DNA of 64,000 nucleotides from Mesorhizobium_K marinum (lineage in GTDB: Bacteria > Pseudomonadota > Alphaproteobacteria > Rhizobiales > Rhizobiaceae), in assembly GCF_040813715.1 (NCBI RefSeq), contig NZ_JBFOCH010000001.1; one strand, written 5' to 3'. Both the position numbers and the translations under genes were made by a program. Below, piece by piece: positions 13,282-22,226 of this stretch (position 1 is its first letter; each line of letters begins with the position of its first letter). Below the pieces are notes generated by a model that worked only from the letters and a program-made list of their open reading frames with translations, was not told where the DNA came from and ran no database searches.

Positions 13282-13523
13282 AAGACTCTCTTGGTTGAGT
13301 AAGCGACGGATACGGGGCGCAGGAAATGCCCGCCGTTCCATGTTGTCCTAACGGTGCTCGCCCGCGTTTGCGTCGGCGCCACGTTTCCCGTTCCAGTTAC
13401 GTGTTAACTGCCGGACGATCCCCGCACGAAGCTAAGGCGTCGTTTTCGCAAGAAGGCAGAGCATTCCTTTGGAGAACCCGGTCGGTGACAGCACTGCCTG
13501 CTTCGTCTCATCCGGTTATCGGA

Positions 13524-13553
13524 ACCCTAGCGGCATTCGACATGCTTGCCAAG
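13524..13553 (-). promoter_or_regulatory. Possible promoter of the DUF4167 gene
   Basis: On the reverse strand CTTGGCA is followed after 17 bases by TAGGGT in the 296-bp gap between prmC and DUF4167. The -10 matches the one proposed for etfBA (54682-54687). No experimental support; the leader would be about 240 nt. Confidence 0.35.
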
Positions 13554-13577
13554 CGGTTTTTGTGCGGCGGAAATGCG

Positions 13578-14432
13578 TCAATTCCGCCCGAAAACCAGCA
13601 CCCTGTCGCGCCCCGCGAGGTCGCTCCTCGCCTCGACCAGCCGAAAGCCGGAACGCTCGAACAGATGCGTCACGTCGCGCTTCTGCGCGTGCCCGATCTC
13701 GACCGCGACGAGCCCGTCGGGCTCCAGATGCGCCGCCGCCTGCGCGGCGATCGTCCTGTAGGCGTCGAGCCCGTCCGGCCCGCCGTCGAGCGCGCGCGCC
13801 GGATCGAATTCCCTGACTTCCCGCTGCAGGGTCGCGATCTCCCGGCTTTCTATGTAGGGCGGGTTGGAGACGATTGCATCGAACCGGCCGGAAACTGCCT
13901 CGAACCAGTTGGAGCGGATTGCCGAAAACCGCTCCGAAAGCCCGTTTTCCAAGGCGTTGCGGCCGGCGGTGGCAAGCGCGTCGGCAGACAGGTCGGCGCC
14001 GACGGCGGTCGCCTGCGGCACCTCGGCGAGCAGCGCCAGGGCGATCGCGCCGGTGCCGGTGCCGAGATCGAGGAGGCGGCAGGCGCCGCCCGCCGCGACG
14101 CGCCGGCGCAGCCACGGCAGGACGGCGTCGACCAGCGTTTCTGTGTCCGGGCGCGGCTCCAGCGTCTCGGCCGACAGGAAAAGTTTCAGGCCGTAGAACT
14201 CGCGAAAGCCGAGGATGCGGTGGACCGGCTCGCCGGCCGCCCGGCGGGCAATGGCGTCGCGCGTCGCGGCGACCGCCCGGGGATCGATCGCCATGTCGGG
14301 CCTGCCGATCGCATCGGTCCTGCTGGTGCCGGAAAAGTGCTCGACGATGACGCGTGCGTCGAGCGCCGCGTCGTCGATTCCGGCTTCCGCGAGGGAAGCG
14401 CGTGATTCGCCGAGAAGAACGGAGAGCTTCAC
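13578..14432 (-). CDS. prmC: Peptide chain release factor N(5)-glutamine methyltransferase PrmC
   Basis: SAM-dependent enzyme that methylates the Gln of the GGQ motif in release factors RF1/RF2, needed for efficient termination. The N-terminal helical substrate-binding domain (about 1-85) is followed by a Rossmann methyltransferase fold with the SAM loop LLDLGTGTGAIALALL (about 117-132) and the catalytic NPPY (about 187-190). 284 residues, normal length. The start is a GTG with a weak ribosome site. It lies 52 bases downstream of prfA, whose product is its substrate, so the two are very likely co-transcribed. Confidence 0.95.
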   Translation of the reverse strand: MKLSVLLGESRASLAEAGIDDAALDARVIVEHFSGTSRTDAIGRPDMAIDPRAVAATRDAIARRAAGEPVHRILGFREFYGLKLFLSAETLEPRPDTETLVDAVLPWLRRRVAAGGACRLLDLGTGTGAIALALLAEVPQATAVGADLSADALATAGRNALENGLSERFSAIRSNWFEAVSGRFDAIVSNPPYIESREIATLQREVREFDPARALDGGPDGLDAYRTIAAQAAAHLEPDGLVAVEIGHAQKRDVTHLFERSGFRLVEARSDLAGRDRVLVFGRN

Positions 14433-14484
14433 TGGCGTCGAGGAGCGGCCGGCGCTCTATGTTGCCGCCTGGCACCCATCGCGA

Positions 14485-15558
14485 CTACGCGCTCTCGGCC
14501 GCCAGCAGCTTCGACTGGTGGTCGGTGATCAGCGCGTCGATCAGTTCGTCGAGTTCGCCCATCATCACCCGGTCGAGCTTGTAGAGGGTGAGGTTGATGC
14601 GGTGGTCGGTGACGCGGCCCTGCGGGAAATTGTAGGTGCGGATGCGCTCCGAACGGTCGCCGGAACCGACCTGCAGCTTGCGCGATTCGGACCGTTCCTC
14701 GTCGGCCCGGGAGCGCTCCATGTCGAACAGGCGGGCGCGCAGGATCTGCATGGCGCGCGCGCGGTTCTGGTGCTGCGACTTCTCCGCCTGGACGACCATG
14801 ATGCCGGTCGGCAGGTGGGTGATGCGAACCGCCGAGTCGGTCGTGTTGACGTGCTGGCCGCCGGACCCCGACGCGCGCATCGTGTCGATACGGATGTCTT
14901 CGGCGCGGATCTCGATGTCGACCTCCTCCGCCTCCGGCAGCACGGCGACGGTCGCGGCCGAGGTGTGGATGCGCCCCGATGCCTCGGTGGCCGGCACGCG
15001 CTGCACGCGATGCACGCCCGATTCGAACTTCAGCCGGGCGAACACGCCCTTGCCGGACACGCTGGCGATGATTTCCTTGTAGCCGCCGGCGTCGCCCTCG
15101 CTCGCCGAGACGACCTCCATGCGCCAGCCATGGTCGGCGACGTAGCGCTCGTACATGCGAAAGAGGTCGCCGGCGAAAAGCGCCGCCTCGTCGCCGCCGG
15201 TGCCGGCCCTGATCTCGAGGATCGCGTTCTTGTTGTCGGCGGCATCCTTCGGCAGCAGGAGAATCTGGATGTCCCGCTTCAGGTCGTCGATCCGCTCCTC
15301 GACGCCGGGAAGGTCGGCCTCGGCGAGCGCCCGCATCTCGGCGTCGGTGCCCTTGTCGGCGAGCATCGCTTCGAGGTCGGAGAATTCCGCCTCCGCCTTG
15401 AAGAGCTCGCGGACCCTGGTCGCGATGTCCTGCAGCTCCGAATATTCAGAGGCCAGCTTCACATAGGCGTCGGCGTCAGGTCCGGCCGCCATCCTGGCTT
15501 CGAGCATGTCGAAGCGCTTGACGAGCTGGTTCATCCGGTCGCGGGGGAGTGAGATCAT
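14485..15558 (-). CDS. prfA: Peptide chain release factor 1
   Basis: Recognises UAA and UAG stop codons and triggers peptide release on the ribosome. The GGQ catalytic motif is present in SGSGGQHVNTTDSAVR, and the RF1-type codon-reading tripeptide PAT follows HRVQRV. 357 residues, normal length. The start at 15558 keeps the conserved N-terminus (LPRDRMNQLVKRFDML), although its ribosome site is weak. Only 9 bases separate it from ptsP upstream, and prmC follows, so it is inside the lysC-ptsP-prfA-prmC unit. Confidence 0.97.
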   Translation of the reverse strand: MISLPRDRMNQLVKRFDMLEARMAAGPDADAYVKLASEYSELQDIATRVRELFKAEAEFSDLEAMLADKGTDAEMRALAEADLPGVEERIDDLKRDIQILLLPKDAADNKNAILEIRAGTGGDEAALFAGDLFRMYERYVADHGWRMEVVSASEGDAGGYKEIIASVSGKGVFARLKFESGVHRVQRVPATEASGRIHTSAATVAVLPEAEEVDIEIRAEDIRIDTMRASGSGGQHVNTTDSAVRITHLPTGIMVVQAEKSQHQNRARAMQILRARLFDMERSRADEERSESRKLQVGSGDRSERIRTYNFPQGRVTDHRINLTLYKLDRVMMGELDELIDALITDHQSKLLAAESA

Positions 15559-15567
15559 GGGCTGTCT

Positions 15568-17838
15568 TCAGAGCGGGATGCCGCGGTCGTCGGCGAAGGC
15601 CTGCAGCAGGGCGCGCATCGGAAGGCCGGCGGCCTGGCCCGCCAGGTTCTCCTCGAAGAACGTCTCGAGTTCGCCGACCGGCAGCTCGGCCAGCATCGCC
15701 TTGACCGGGCCGATCGACGCCGCCGACATGGAGATCGACCTGTAGCCGAGGCCGATCAGGGCCATCGCCGAGATCGGCTTTCCGGCGAGTTCGCCGCACA
15801 GGGTGACCGGCGTGTGGTTGCGCGCTCCAGCGTCGGCAACCGACTTCAGGGCGCGCAGGAAGGGCGTCGACAGCGGATCGAAGCGGTCGGCAAGCTGCGT
15901 GTTGCCGCGATCGGTGGCCATGATGAACTGGAACAGGTCGTTGGAGCCGACAGAGACGAAGTCGACCGCCTTCATCAGTTCGTCGAGCTGCCACAACAGC
16001 GACGGCACCTCGACCATGGCGCCGAGCTTCAGGCTGGTCGGCAGCAGATGCGCGAAGCGCGACAGGTGGCGAACCTCCTTGTCGATGATCTCGCGCGCCT
16101 GTGCGATCTCGGACAGCACGGTGACCATCGGCAGCATGACGCGCAGCTCGCGTCCGCCGGCCGCCTTGAGCAGGGCGCGGATCTGCGTGCGCAGCAGGCC
16201 GGGACGGTCGAGCGTCAGGCGGATCGCACGCCAGCCGAGCGCCGGATTTTCCTCGGCCGCGGCGTTCTTGAAATAGGGCAGCACCTTGTCGCCGCCGATG
16301 TCGATGGTACGGAAGGTCACGGGCTTGTCGCGCGCGATGTCGAGCACGTCGCGGTAGAGCGCCTCCTGCGCCTCGGCGCGCGGGAACGCCGCGGCCACCA
16401 TGAATTGCAGCTCGGTCCGGAACAGACCGATTCCGGCCGCGCCCGATTCGGCGAGTTGCGGCAGATCGACCACCAGCCCGGCATTCATCATCAGGTCGAC
16501 ATGCACGCCGTCCTTGCTCTCCGAGGGCTTCTTGCGCAGTTCCCGGTAGAGTTCCTGGCGGCGGGCGCGGAAACGCACCTTCTCGGCGTAGGCCGACTCG
16601 AATTCCGGCTGCGGGCGAAGCTGGATCGTCCCCTCGTCGCCATCGACGATGATGGCGTCGCCGTTTTCCGACATCGACACCGCGCCTTTGACCTGGCCGA
16701 CGACGGGAATACCGATGGCGCGCGCCACGATGACCACGTGGCTGGTCACGGTGCCGTCCTCAAGCACCAGCCCGCGCAGCTTCTCGCGCGGGTAGTCGAG
16801 CAGTTCGGCCGCACCCATCGAGCGCGCGACGATGATGGCGTCCTTCGGCAGGGCGGCGGCAACGTCGTCGGGGCTGCGCCCGAGCAGCATGCGCAGGAGC
16901 CGGTTGGCGAGATCGTCGAAATCGCTCATCCGTTCACGCAGGTACGGATCGGTCATGTGCATCATGCGCGCGCGCATGTCGCTCTGGACCTTCTCGACCG
17001 CCGCTTCCGCCGTCAGTCCGTTGCGGACCGCCTCGTCGAGGCGGCGCACCCAGCCCTGGTCGTTGGCGAACATGCGATAGGCCTCGAGGACGGCCCGGTG
17101 CTCACCCTCGAAGGCGACGTCGCGGCGCGACAGCATGTCGTCGATGGACAGCCGCAGCGACCCCAGCGCCTGCTCGAGGCGGCGCATTTCCTCGTCGCTG
17201 TCCTCGTTGAACAGGTTGGTGACGACGATCCTCGGCTCGTGCAGGACGACATGGCCGAGCCCGATGCCGTCGTTGAATGCGATGCCGGTGAAGCTGACGG
17301 ACCGCCGGAGATCGAGCTCCAGGCCTGGCCGCGTGAGACGGGCAAGTTCGCCAGCCGCGATCATCTCGGCGATCACCATGGCGGCGGTTTCGAGCGCCTC
17401 GACCTCGTCGTCGCGGTACTGGCGCTGGGTCCGGTTCTGCACGACGAGGACGCCAAGCGTGCGCCCCGCCCTGAGAACCGGCACGCCAAGGAAGGAGGAA
17501 TAGATCTCCTCGCCCGTCTCCGGCAGGTAGGCGAAGGCCGGGTGGTGCTGCGCATCCGACAGGTTGAGGGCGCGGGCCGACGCCGCGATGGTGCCGACAA
17601 GGCCTTCGCCGAGCTTCAGCTGCGCCAGGTGGACCGAGCCCGGGTTGAGACCTTCGGTGGCGTAGAGCTCGAGCACCGAATCGGCCCGGAGCACGTAGAG
17701 CGAGCAGACTTCCGCCACCATGTTCTGGGCGATGTCGTGCACGATGCGATCGAGCCGCGCCTGCGGCTCGAGCGCCTCCGCCATCAGCTCGCGGAGCCGT
17801 TTCAACAGAACGCGCGGGCCCGCGGCCATGTCACGCAT
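15568..17838 (-). CDS. ptsP: Phosphoenolpyruvate-protein phosphotransferase PtsP (enzyme I-Ntr)
   Basis: First enzyme of the nitrogen-related PTS: it autophosphorylates from PEP and passes the phosphate to NPr, a regulatory cascade. An N-terminal GAF domain (about residues 10-160, with the conserved LGVLVVQNR) is followed by the EI N-terminal and swivelling domains with the phospho-His in GTVTSHVVIVAR, then the PEP-binding barrel (GIGLFRTE, NDLFQF, CGELAG). ATG 17838 is preferred over GTG 17859 because GGGAGA lies 8 bases before it; this gives 756 residues. A 7-bp hairpin (17886-17903) separates it from lysC. Confidence 0.93.
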   Translation of the reverse strand: MRDMAAGPRVLLKRLRELMAEALEPQARLDRIVHDIAQNMVAEVCSLYVLRADSVLELYATEGLNPGSVHLAQLKLGEGLVGTIAASARALNLSDAQHHPAFAYLPETGEEIYSSFLGVPVLRAGRTLGVLVVQNRTQRQYRDDEVEALETAAMVIAEMIAAGELARLTRPGLELDLRRSVSFTGIAFNDGIGLGHVVLHEPRIVVTNLFNEDSDEEMRRLEQALGSLRLSIDDMLSRRDVAFEGEHRAVLEAYRMFANDQGWVRRLDEAVRNGLTAEAAVEKVQSDMRARMMHMTDPYLRERMSDFDDLANRLLRMLLGRSPDDVAAALPKDAIIVARSMGAAELLDYPREKLRGLVLEDGTVTSHVVIVARAIGIPVVGQVKGAVSMSENGDAIIVDGDEGTIQLRPQPEFESAYAEKVRFRARRQELYRELRKKPSESKDGVHVDLMMNAGLVVDLPQLAESGAAGIGLFRTELQFMVAAAFPRAEAQEALYRDVLDIARDKPVTFRTIDIGGDKVLPYFKNAAAEENPALGWRAIRLTLDRPGLLRTQIRALLKAAGGRELRVMLPMVTVLSEIAQAREIIDKEVRHLSRFAHLLPTSLKLGAMVEVPSLLWQLDELMKAVDFVSVGSNDLFQFIMATDRGNTQLADRFDPLSTPFLRALKSVADAGARNHTPVTLCGELAGKPISAMALIGLGYRSISMSAASIGPVKAMLAELPVGELETFFEENLAGQAAGLPMRALLQAFADDRGIPL

Positions 17839-17885
17839 CAGGCGGCTCTCCCAGGGCACGGGCGCAACACGCGCCCGAATCCGAA

Positions 17886-17903
17886 ACTTCCGTCATCGGA
17901 AGT
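17886..17903 (-). other. Small perfect hairpin between lysC and ptsP
   Basis: ACTTCCG-TCAT-CGGAAGT lies 28 bases after the lysC stop. It has no T-run, so it is not a standard terminator; it may be an RNA-processing or partial-attenuation structure. Role unknown. Confidence 0.4.
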
Positions 17904-17930
17904 CGGCGAACTCCAGATTACTCGGATCAG

Positions 17931-19205
17931 CTACTGCTTATCCAGACCGTACACCGAATGCAAAGTCCTGACGGCAAGTTCGGTGTAGGGACCATCGATG
18001 AGGATGGAGATCTTGATCTCGGACGTGGTGATCGCCCGGATGTTGATCGATTTCTCCGCAAGCGCCTTGAAGGCGGTGGCGGCGACGCCGGCGTGGCTGC
18101 GCATGCCGATGCCGATCACCGATATCTTGGACATGCCCTCGTCGTGCTGGACGACGTCGAAACCGACCGTCTGCCTGACCCGGTCGAGCACCGCCAGCGC
18201 CTTGGCGACGTCGCCCGACGGGACGGTGAAGGTCATGTCCGTCGACTTGCCGTCCTCGGAGATGTTCTGGACGATCATGTCGACATTGATGTTCGCCTCG
18301 GCCAGGGGGCCGAAGATGCCGCCGGCGACGCCGGGCCGGTCGGCCACGCGCCTCAGCGAGATCTGCGCTTCGTCCTTGGCATAGGCGATACCGGTGACGA
18401 CCTGCTGTTCCACGATTTCATCCTCATCGCAAATAAGGGTGCCGGGCGGGTTCAAGAAATCGCCCATCCCCGGCGCGTCCGGGTCTTCGAAGGAGGAGCG
18501 CACGAACGTGCGCACCTTGTGCACCATGGCCAGTTCGACCGAGCGGACCTGCAGCACCTTGGCTCCGAGCGACGCCATCTCGAGCATTTCCTCGAAGGAA
18601 ATCCTGGCCATGCGCCGCGCCTTGGGCTCGATACGCGGGTCGGTGGTATAGACCCCGTCGACGTCCGTATAGATGTCGCAGCGATCCGCCTTGACCGCCG
18701 CGGCGATGGCGACGGCGCTGGTGTCGGAGCCGCCGCGACCGAGCGTCGCGACGCGGTTGTCGGGGCCGATCCCCTGGAAACCGGCGATGACCGCGACCTG
18801 GCCGAGGCCGAAGCGCCGGACCAGTTCGGTCCCGTCGATGTCGAGGATGCGGGCAGCGCCATGCGCGTTGTCGGTGCGGATCGGGATCTGCCAGCCGTGC
18901 CAGGAGCGCGCGTCGACGCCGATCGACTGCAGCACGAGCGCGAGCAGCCCCGACGTCACCTGCTCGCCCGACGCAACCACGGCATCGTATTCGCGCGCGT
19001 CATAGATGTTGACGTTGGAGCCTTCCGCCTTCGACGCCTCGTGCACCCAGCCGACGAGTTCGTTGGTCTTGCCGGCCATGGCGGAGACCACGACGGCGAC
19101 CTCGTGGCCGGCGTCGACCTCGCGTTTGACATGGCGGGCGACGTTCCGGATGCGGCCGATATCGGCCACGGAGGTCCCTCCGAATTTCATCACGATGCGA
19201 GCCAT
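17931..19205 (-). CDS. lysC: Aspartate kinase
   Basis: Phosphorylates aspartate, the first step toward lysine, threonine, methionine and diaminopimelate. The N-terminal kinase domain starts with the signature VMKFGGTSVADIGRI and contains GRGGSDTSAVA. Two ACT domains at the C-terminus (after about residue 265) are the usual site of feedback control by lysine and threonine. 424 residues, normal length. It is the first gene of the leftward lysC-ptsP-prfA-prmC group. In many Rhizobiales it is next to ubiG; here a cyclase gene intervenes. Confidence 0.96.
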   Translation of the reverse strand: MARIVMKFGGTSVADIGRIRNVARHVKREVDAGHEVAVVVSAMAGKTNELVGWVHEASKAEGSNVNIYDAREYDAVVASGEQVTSGLLALVLQSIGVDARSWHGWQIPIRTDNAHGAARILDIDGTELVRRFGLGQVAVIAGFQGIGPDNRVATLGRGGSDTSAVAIAAAVKADRCDIYTDVDGVYTTDPRIEPKARRMARISFEEMLEMASLGAKVLQVRSVELAMVHKVRTFVRSSFEDPDAPGMGDFLNPPGTLICDEDEIVEQQVVTGIAYAKDEAQISLRRVADRPGVAGGIFGPLAEANINVDMIVQNISEDGKSTDMTFTVPSGDVAKALAVLDRVRQTVGFDVVQHDEGMSKISVIGIGMRSHAGVAATAFKALAEKSINIRAITTSEIKISILIDGPYTELAVRTLHSVYGLDKQ

Positions 19206-19288
19206 GGGAGCCGGATGTCTGTGCCGGGTCGAAACCGGGAATTGCTGGAATTGACGCGGAACGGAGCGGACCGCGGACTTGCGCGGCC

Positions 19289-19317
19289 TCCATATCCAAT
19301 CGACGGTGTTCTAGCAA
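19289..19317 (-). promoter_or_regulatory. Candidate promoter of lysC
   Basis: On the reverse strand TTGCTA (19312-19317), 17-base spacer, TATGGA (19289-19294), about 84 bases before the lysC start codon. It would drive the lysC-ptsP-prfA-prmC unit. Confidence 0.5.
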
Positions 19318-19385
19318 GGCCGCTCTCCCCCGCCGGGGCGCAGCGGGCGGGGGCAAGAGCGAAGGCGCGCGGGGCAGCTTCGCCC

Positions 19386-20864
19386 TCAGGGAATGGCGTA
19401 GACCCTGACCTCGCGCTCGATGCCCCTGAGCGAGACGTTGTGCGACTGCGGGGTCAGCGCCCTGNTGGCGTAGACCCTTACCTCGCGCTCGATGCCCCTG
19501 AGCGAGACGTTGTGCGACTGCGGGGTCAGCGCCCTGCCCTTCAGGAGGTCGACCGTCCTGTTGTCGTCGACAACCGCTCCAGTGGCGAAGATGGACTGCG
19601 AATCGGCCAGCCCCTGGACGCGCGAGGCGATGTTGACGGTCTGGCCGAAATAGTCCTGACGCTCGTTGAGGGTGACCGCGATGCAGGGCCCCTCGTGCAC
19701 GCCGATCTTGAGCAGCAGGTCCTCCCTGCCGCTCTGGTTGTTGAGGTCGCGCATCGCCTCGCGCATGCGCAGCGCCGCCGACACCGCGCGGTCGGGCGTC
19801 GGGAAGGTCGCCATGACGGCGTCGCCGATCGTCTTGACGACGGCGCCCGCCTCGGAAGCGACGATCTCGTGCAGCACCTGGAAATGCGCCCGGACGAGGT
19901 CGAAGGCGACGAGGTCGCCGACCCGCTCGTAGAGCTCGGTCGAGCCGCGCAGGTCGGTGAACAGGAAGGTCAGGCTGGTGATCTTGAGCCGCTGGTCGAC
20001 GTCCAGCGTGTCGGTCCGGTAGACGTCGCGGAAAGTCTGGTTGGAGAGCAGCCGCTTGGCGGTCAGGAACGGCCGGCGGCGGCTCAGCATCTGGTGCAGC
20101 GTCTCGCCGGCGATGCAGACGCTGGGCAGCACGCGCCCCCCGGTGCGGTTCTCGAGCGCGATGCGCAGCGGCCCCGGCTGCATCTCGGTCGTCTTGCCGT
20201 GCGCATGCTCGCGGTCGAAGACGAGCGACAGCGTCTGGCGCTCGCGGGTCGGCTCTCCCTTGACGTCGATGAACTGCGCCGTGTGGGTGATCGGCTCGAA
20301 GATGATGACGAATTCCGGCGGCAGCTGCACCGCCAGCACGCCCTTTTCGCCGGGCGCCAGCTCGATATGGTCGACGGTGAAGGCGTCGACCGTCTCGTCA
20401 TAGTTCTCCGGCAACTCGATGCCGGACCCCCAGTAGAGCTGCCGGTAGTATTCCTTGAGCGGAAGGTCGTCGGGATTGTGCGCGCCGATGCGGCGCAGGC
20501 GCGGGCTGACGGTGAAGGTGACGTCGACCATCTCGTCCAGCGTCGGCTCGTAGGACCCGGCGCAGAGCGCGCAGGAATATTCCTGCTTCTGCAGGGTCTT
20601 GAGCGTCGCGTTGGTGTCGAGCACGCCGCCGCAGCCCGGACACAGCACGTTCCAGGCGATGTCGAACATGCCGAGGCGCGTGCCGTGCAGGAAGCCGGCG
20701 ATCGTCGCTTCCTCGTCAAGCCCGTTGGCTGCCGCGAAGGACAGCGGGTTGATGCGGCAGAGCTGGTAGTCCTGCCCGCCTGCGACAAGCCGCTCGATGG
20801 CGTCGACCACCGCGCCGTCGGCGGATTGCCGCAACAGCGCAAACATATCCTGGGCGTCACTCAT
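19386..20864 (-). CDS. Adenylate/guanylate cyclase with DUF5939-type N-terminal region, with an in-frame duplicated tail from an assembly join
   Basis: Predicted class III nucleotide cyclase. The N-terminal half looks like DUF5939 and holds a zinc-ribbon-like set of cysteines (CPGCGG ... CALC, about residues 88-115). The catalytic domain follows from about residue 290, with metal-binding FTDLRGST and the second aspartate in VKTIGDAVMATF, then DYFGQTVNIASRV. ATG 20864 is preceded by GGGAGA. N19465 duplicates 24 C-terminal residues (RALTPQSHNVSL...); removing 72 bases gives 468 residues. It is divergent from ubiG. Whether it makes cAMP or cGMP cannot be told from sequence. Confidence 0.88.
   Translation of the reverse strand: MSDAQDMFALLRQSADGAVVDAIERLVAGGQDYQLCRINPLSFAAANGLDEEATIAGFLHGTRLGMFDIAWNVLCPGCGGVLDTNATLKTLQKQEYSCALCAGSYEPTLDEMVDVTFTVSPRLRRIGAHNPDDLPLKEYYRQLYWGSGIELPENYDETVDAFTVDHIELAPGEKGVLAVQLPPEFVIIFEPITHTAQFIDVKGEPTRERQTLSLVFDREHAHGKTTEMQPGPLRIALENRTGGRVLPSVCIAGETLHQMLSRRRPFLTAKRLLSNQTFRDVYRTDTLDVDQRLKITSLTFLFTDLRGSTELYERVGDLVAFDLVRAHFQVLHEIVASEAGAVVKTIGDAVMATFPTPDRAVSAALRMREAMRDLNNQSGREDLLLKIGVHEGPCIAVTLNERQDYFGQTVNIASRVQGLADSQSIFATGAVVDDNRTVDLLKGRALTPQSHNVSLRGIEREVRVYAXRALTPQSHNVSLRGIEREVRVYAIP
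19394..19536. other. Unmerged contig join at the 3' end of the cyclase gene
   Basis: Bases 19394-19464 recur at 19466-19536 with one difference, separated by N19465. The 72-base offset keeps the frame. Confidence 0.85.
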
Positions 20865-21040
20865 GTGTGTTCTCCCGTGCGCCGCGATGAGCATCCGGGC
20901 GGGGCCGTCGGCGCATTATACTCCCGGCCTCCGGGACCGCCATCACAATCGCGATGCCCGCGCGCTCCTCCTGCCACCTGTTCGATCCGGCCTTGACTTT
21001 GTTACCTTGGCGCACGACTTCGACGGCGAAGGAGCATGAC

Positions 21041-21787
21041 ATGGCCGAACCGAACCGAACGACGATCGACGCCGCCGAAGTTGAGCGGTTCTCCGCGATG
21101 GCCGCCGAATGGTGGGATCCGAACGGCAAGTTCCGGCCGCTGCACAAGTTCAATCCGGTCAGGCTGGTCTACATCCGCGACAAGGTGGCCGCGCATTTCG
21201 GGCGCGACCCGCATGCGGCCCGGCCGTTCGAGGGGCTGCGCTTCCTCGACATCGGATGCGGCGGCGGGCTGCTGTGCGAGCCGATGGCGCGGCTCGGCGC
21301 CGAGGTCGTCGGCGTCGACCCCTCGGAGACCAACATCGAGGTGGCGCGGCTGCACGCGGCCGAGGCGGGCGTCGCGGTCGACTACCGCGCGGCGACGGCC
21401 GAAGCGCTGGCCGACGCCGGCGAACGCTTCGACGTGGTGCTGAACATGGAGGTCGTCGAGCATGTCGCCGACGTCGACCTGTTCGTCGCGCGCTGCGCCG
21501 AGATGGTGAAACCCGGCGGGATCATGGTGATCGCGACGATCAACCGGACGCTGAAGGCGCTCGGGCTGGCGATCATCGGCGCGGAATACCTGCTGCGCTG
21601 GCTGCCGAAGGGCACCCACCAGTACGACCGGCTGGTCCGCCCCGACGAACTCGACCGGGCGCTGGCCGGCACCGGTATGACCGTGATCGACCGCACCGGC
21701 GTCAGCTACAACCCGATCGCGGATCGCTGGGGGCAGTCGAAGGACATGGACGTGAACTACATGCTGCTGGCGCAGAAGGCCGGCTGA
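21041..21787 (+). CDS. ubiG: Ubiquinone biosynthesis O-methyltransferase UbiG
   Basis: SAM-dependent enzyme that performs both O-methylations of the ubiquinone ring. The N-terminal signature FSAMAAEWWDPNGKFRPLHKFNP, the SAM loop FLDIGCGGGLLCEPMARLG (about residues 68-86) and MEVVEHVADVD are typical, as are KGTHQYDR and the C-terminal GVSYNP. ATG 21041 is preceded by GAAGGAGC. 248 residues, normal length. Transcribed divergently from the cyclase gene; convergent with the DUF1178 gene 13 bases away. Confidence 0.96.
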   Translation: MAEPNRTTIDAAEVERFSAMAAEWWDPNGKFRPLHKFNPVRLVYIRDKVAAHFGRDPHAARPFEGLRFLDIGCGGGLLCEPMARLGAEVVGVDPSETNIEVARLHAAEAGVAVDYRAATAEALADAGERFDVVLNMEVVEHVADVDLFVARCAEMVKPGGIMVIATINRTLKALGLAIIGAEYLLRWLPKGTHQYDRLVRPDELDRALAGTGMTVIDRTGVSYNPIADRWGQSKDMDVNYMLLAQKAG

Positions 21788-21800
21788 GGCCTGCGACCGC

Positions 21801-22226
21801 TCAGTTGCGATCCTCGGGAAACACCGGGATGGGCATGAAGCCGACGCCGTCCTCGGCAAGGCCCTTCGCCTCGTCCAGCGTCGCCTCGCCATAGATGCCG
21901 CGCGCGTCGGTCTCGCCGAAATGGATCTTGCGCGCTTCCTCGGCGAACTTGTCGCCGACATAGTCGGCGTTCTCGCGGATCTTTTCGGACAAGGCCTTCA
22001 TCTCGGCCATCGCCTTCTTCTGCATCTCGTTCATGGCGAGCGCGATCTTTTCCTTCTTGCGGCCGGTCGAGACGGCGGGCGCCATCAGCGCCTTGCCGAC
22101 CTTCTTCGAGCCGCAGGACGGGCATTCGACGAAACCGCGCTTCTTCTGCCGGTCGAAATCGTCGTTGTTGCGGAACCAGGCCTCGAACTCGTGGTCCCTC
22201 TCGCAGACAAGCGAAAAGCGGATCAC
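21801..22226 (-). CDS. DUF1178 family protein
   Basis: Conserved alphaproteobacterial protein of unknown role. The N-terminal part has zinc-ribbon-like cysteines (VCERDHEFEAWF ... CPSCGS), with histidine as a possible fourth ligand. A helical basic segment and the C-terminal ARKIHFGETDARGIYGEAT follow. 141 residues. The start is GTG, overlapping the stop of the upstream amidase gene as GTGA, so the two are translationally coupled. Confidence 0.9.
   Translation of the reverse strand: MIRFSLVCERDHEFEAWFRNNDDFDRQKKRGFVECPSCGSKKVGKALMAPAVSTGRKKEKIALAMNEMQKKAMAEMKALSEKIRENADYVGDKFAEEARKIHFGETDARGIYGEATLDEAKGLAEDGVGFMPIPVFPEDRN

Noticed and set aside
15814..20996. Long frames antisense to ptsP, lysC and the cyclase gene
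   Set aside because: Same reason: shadows of real minus-strand genes, no domains.
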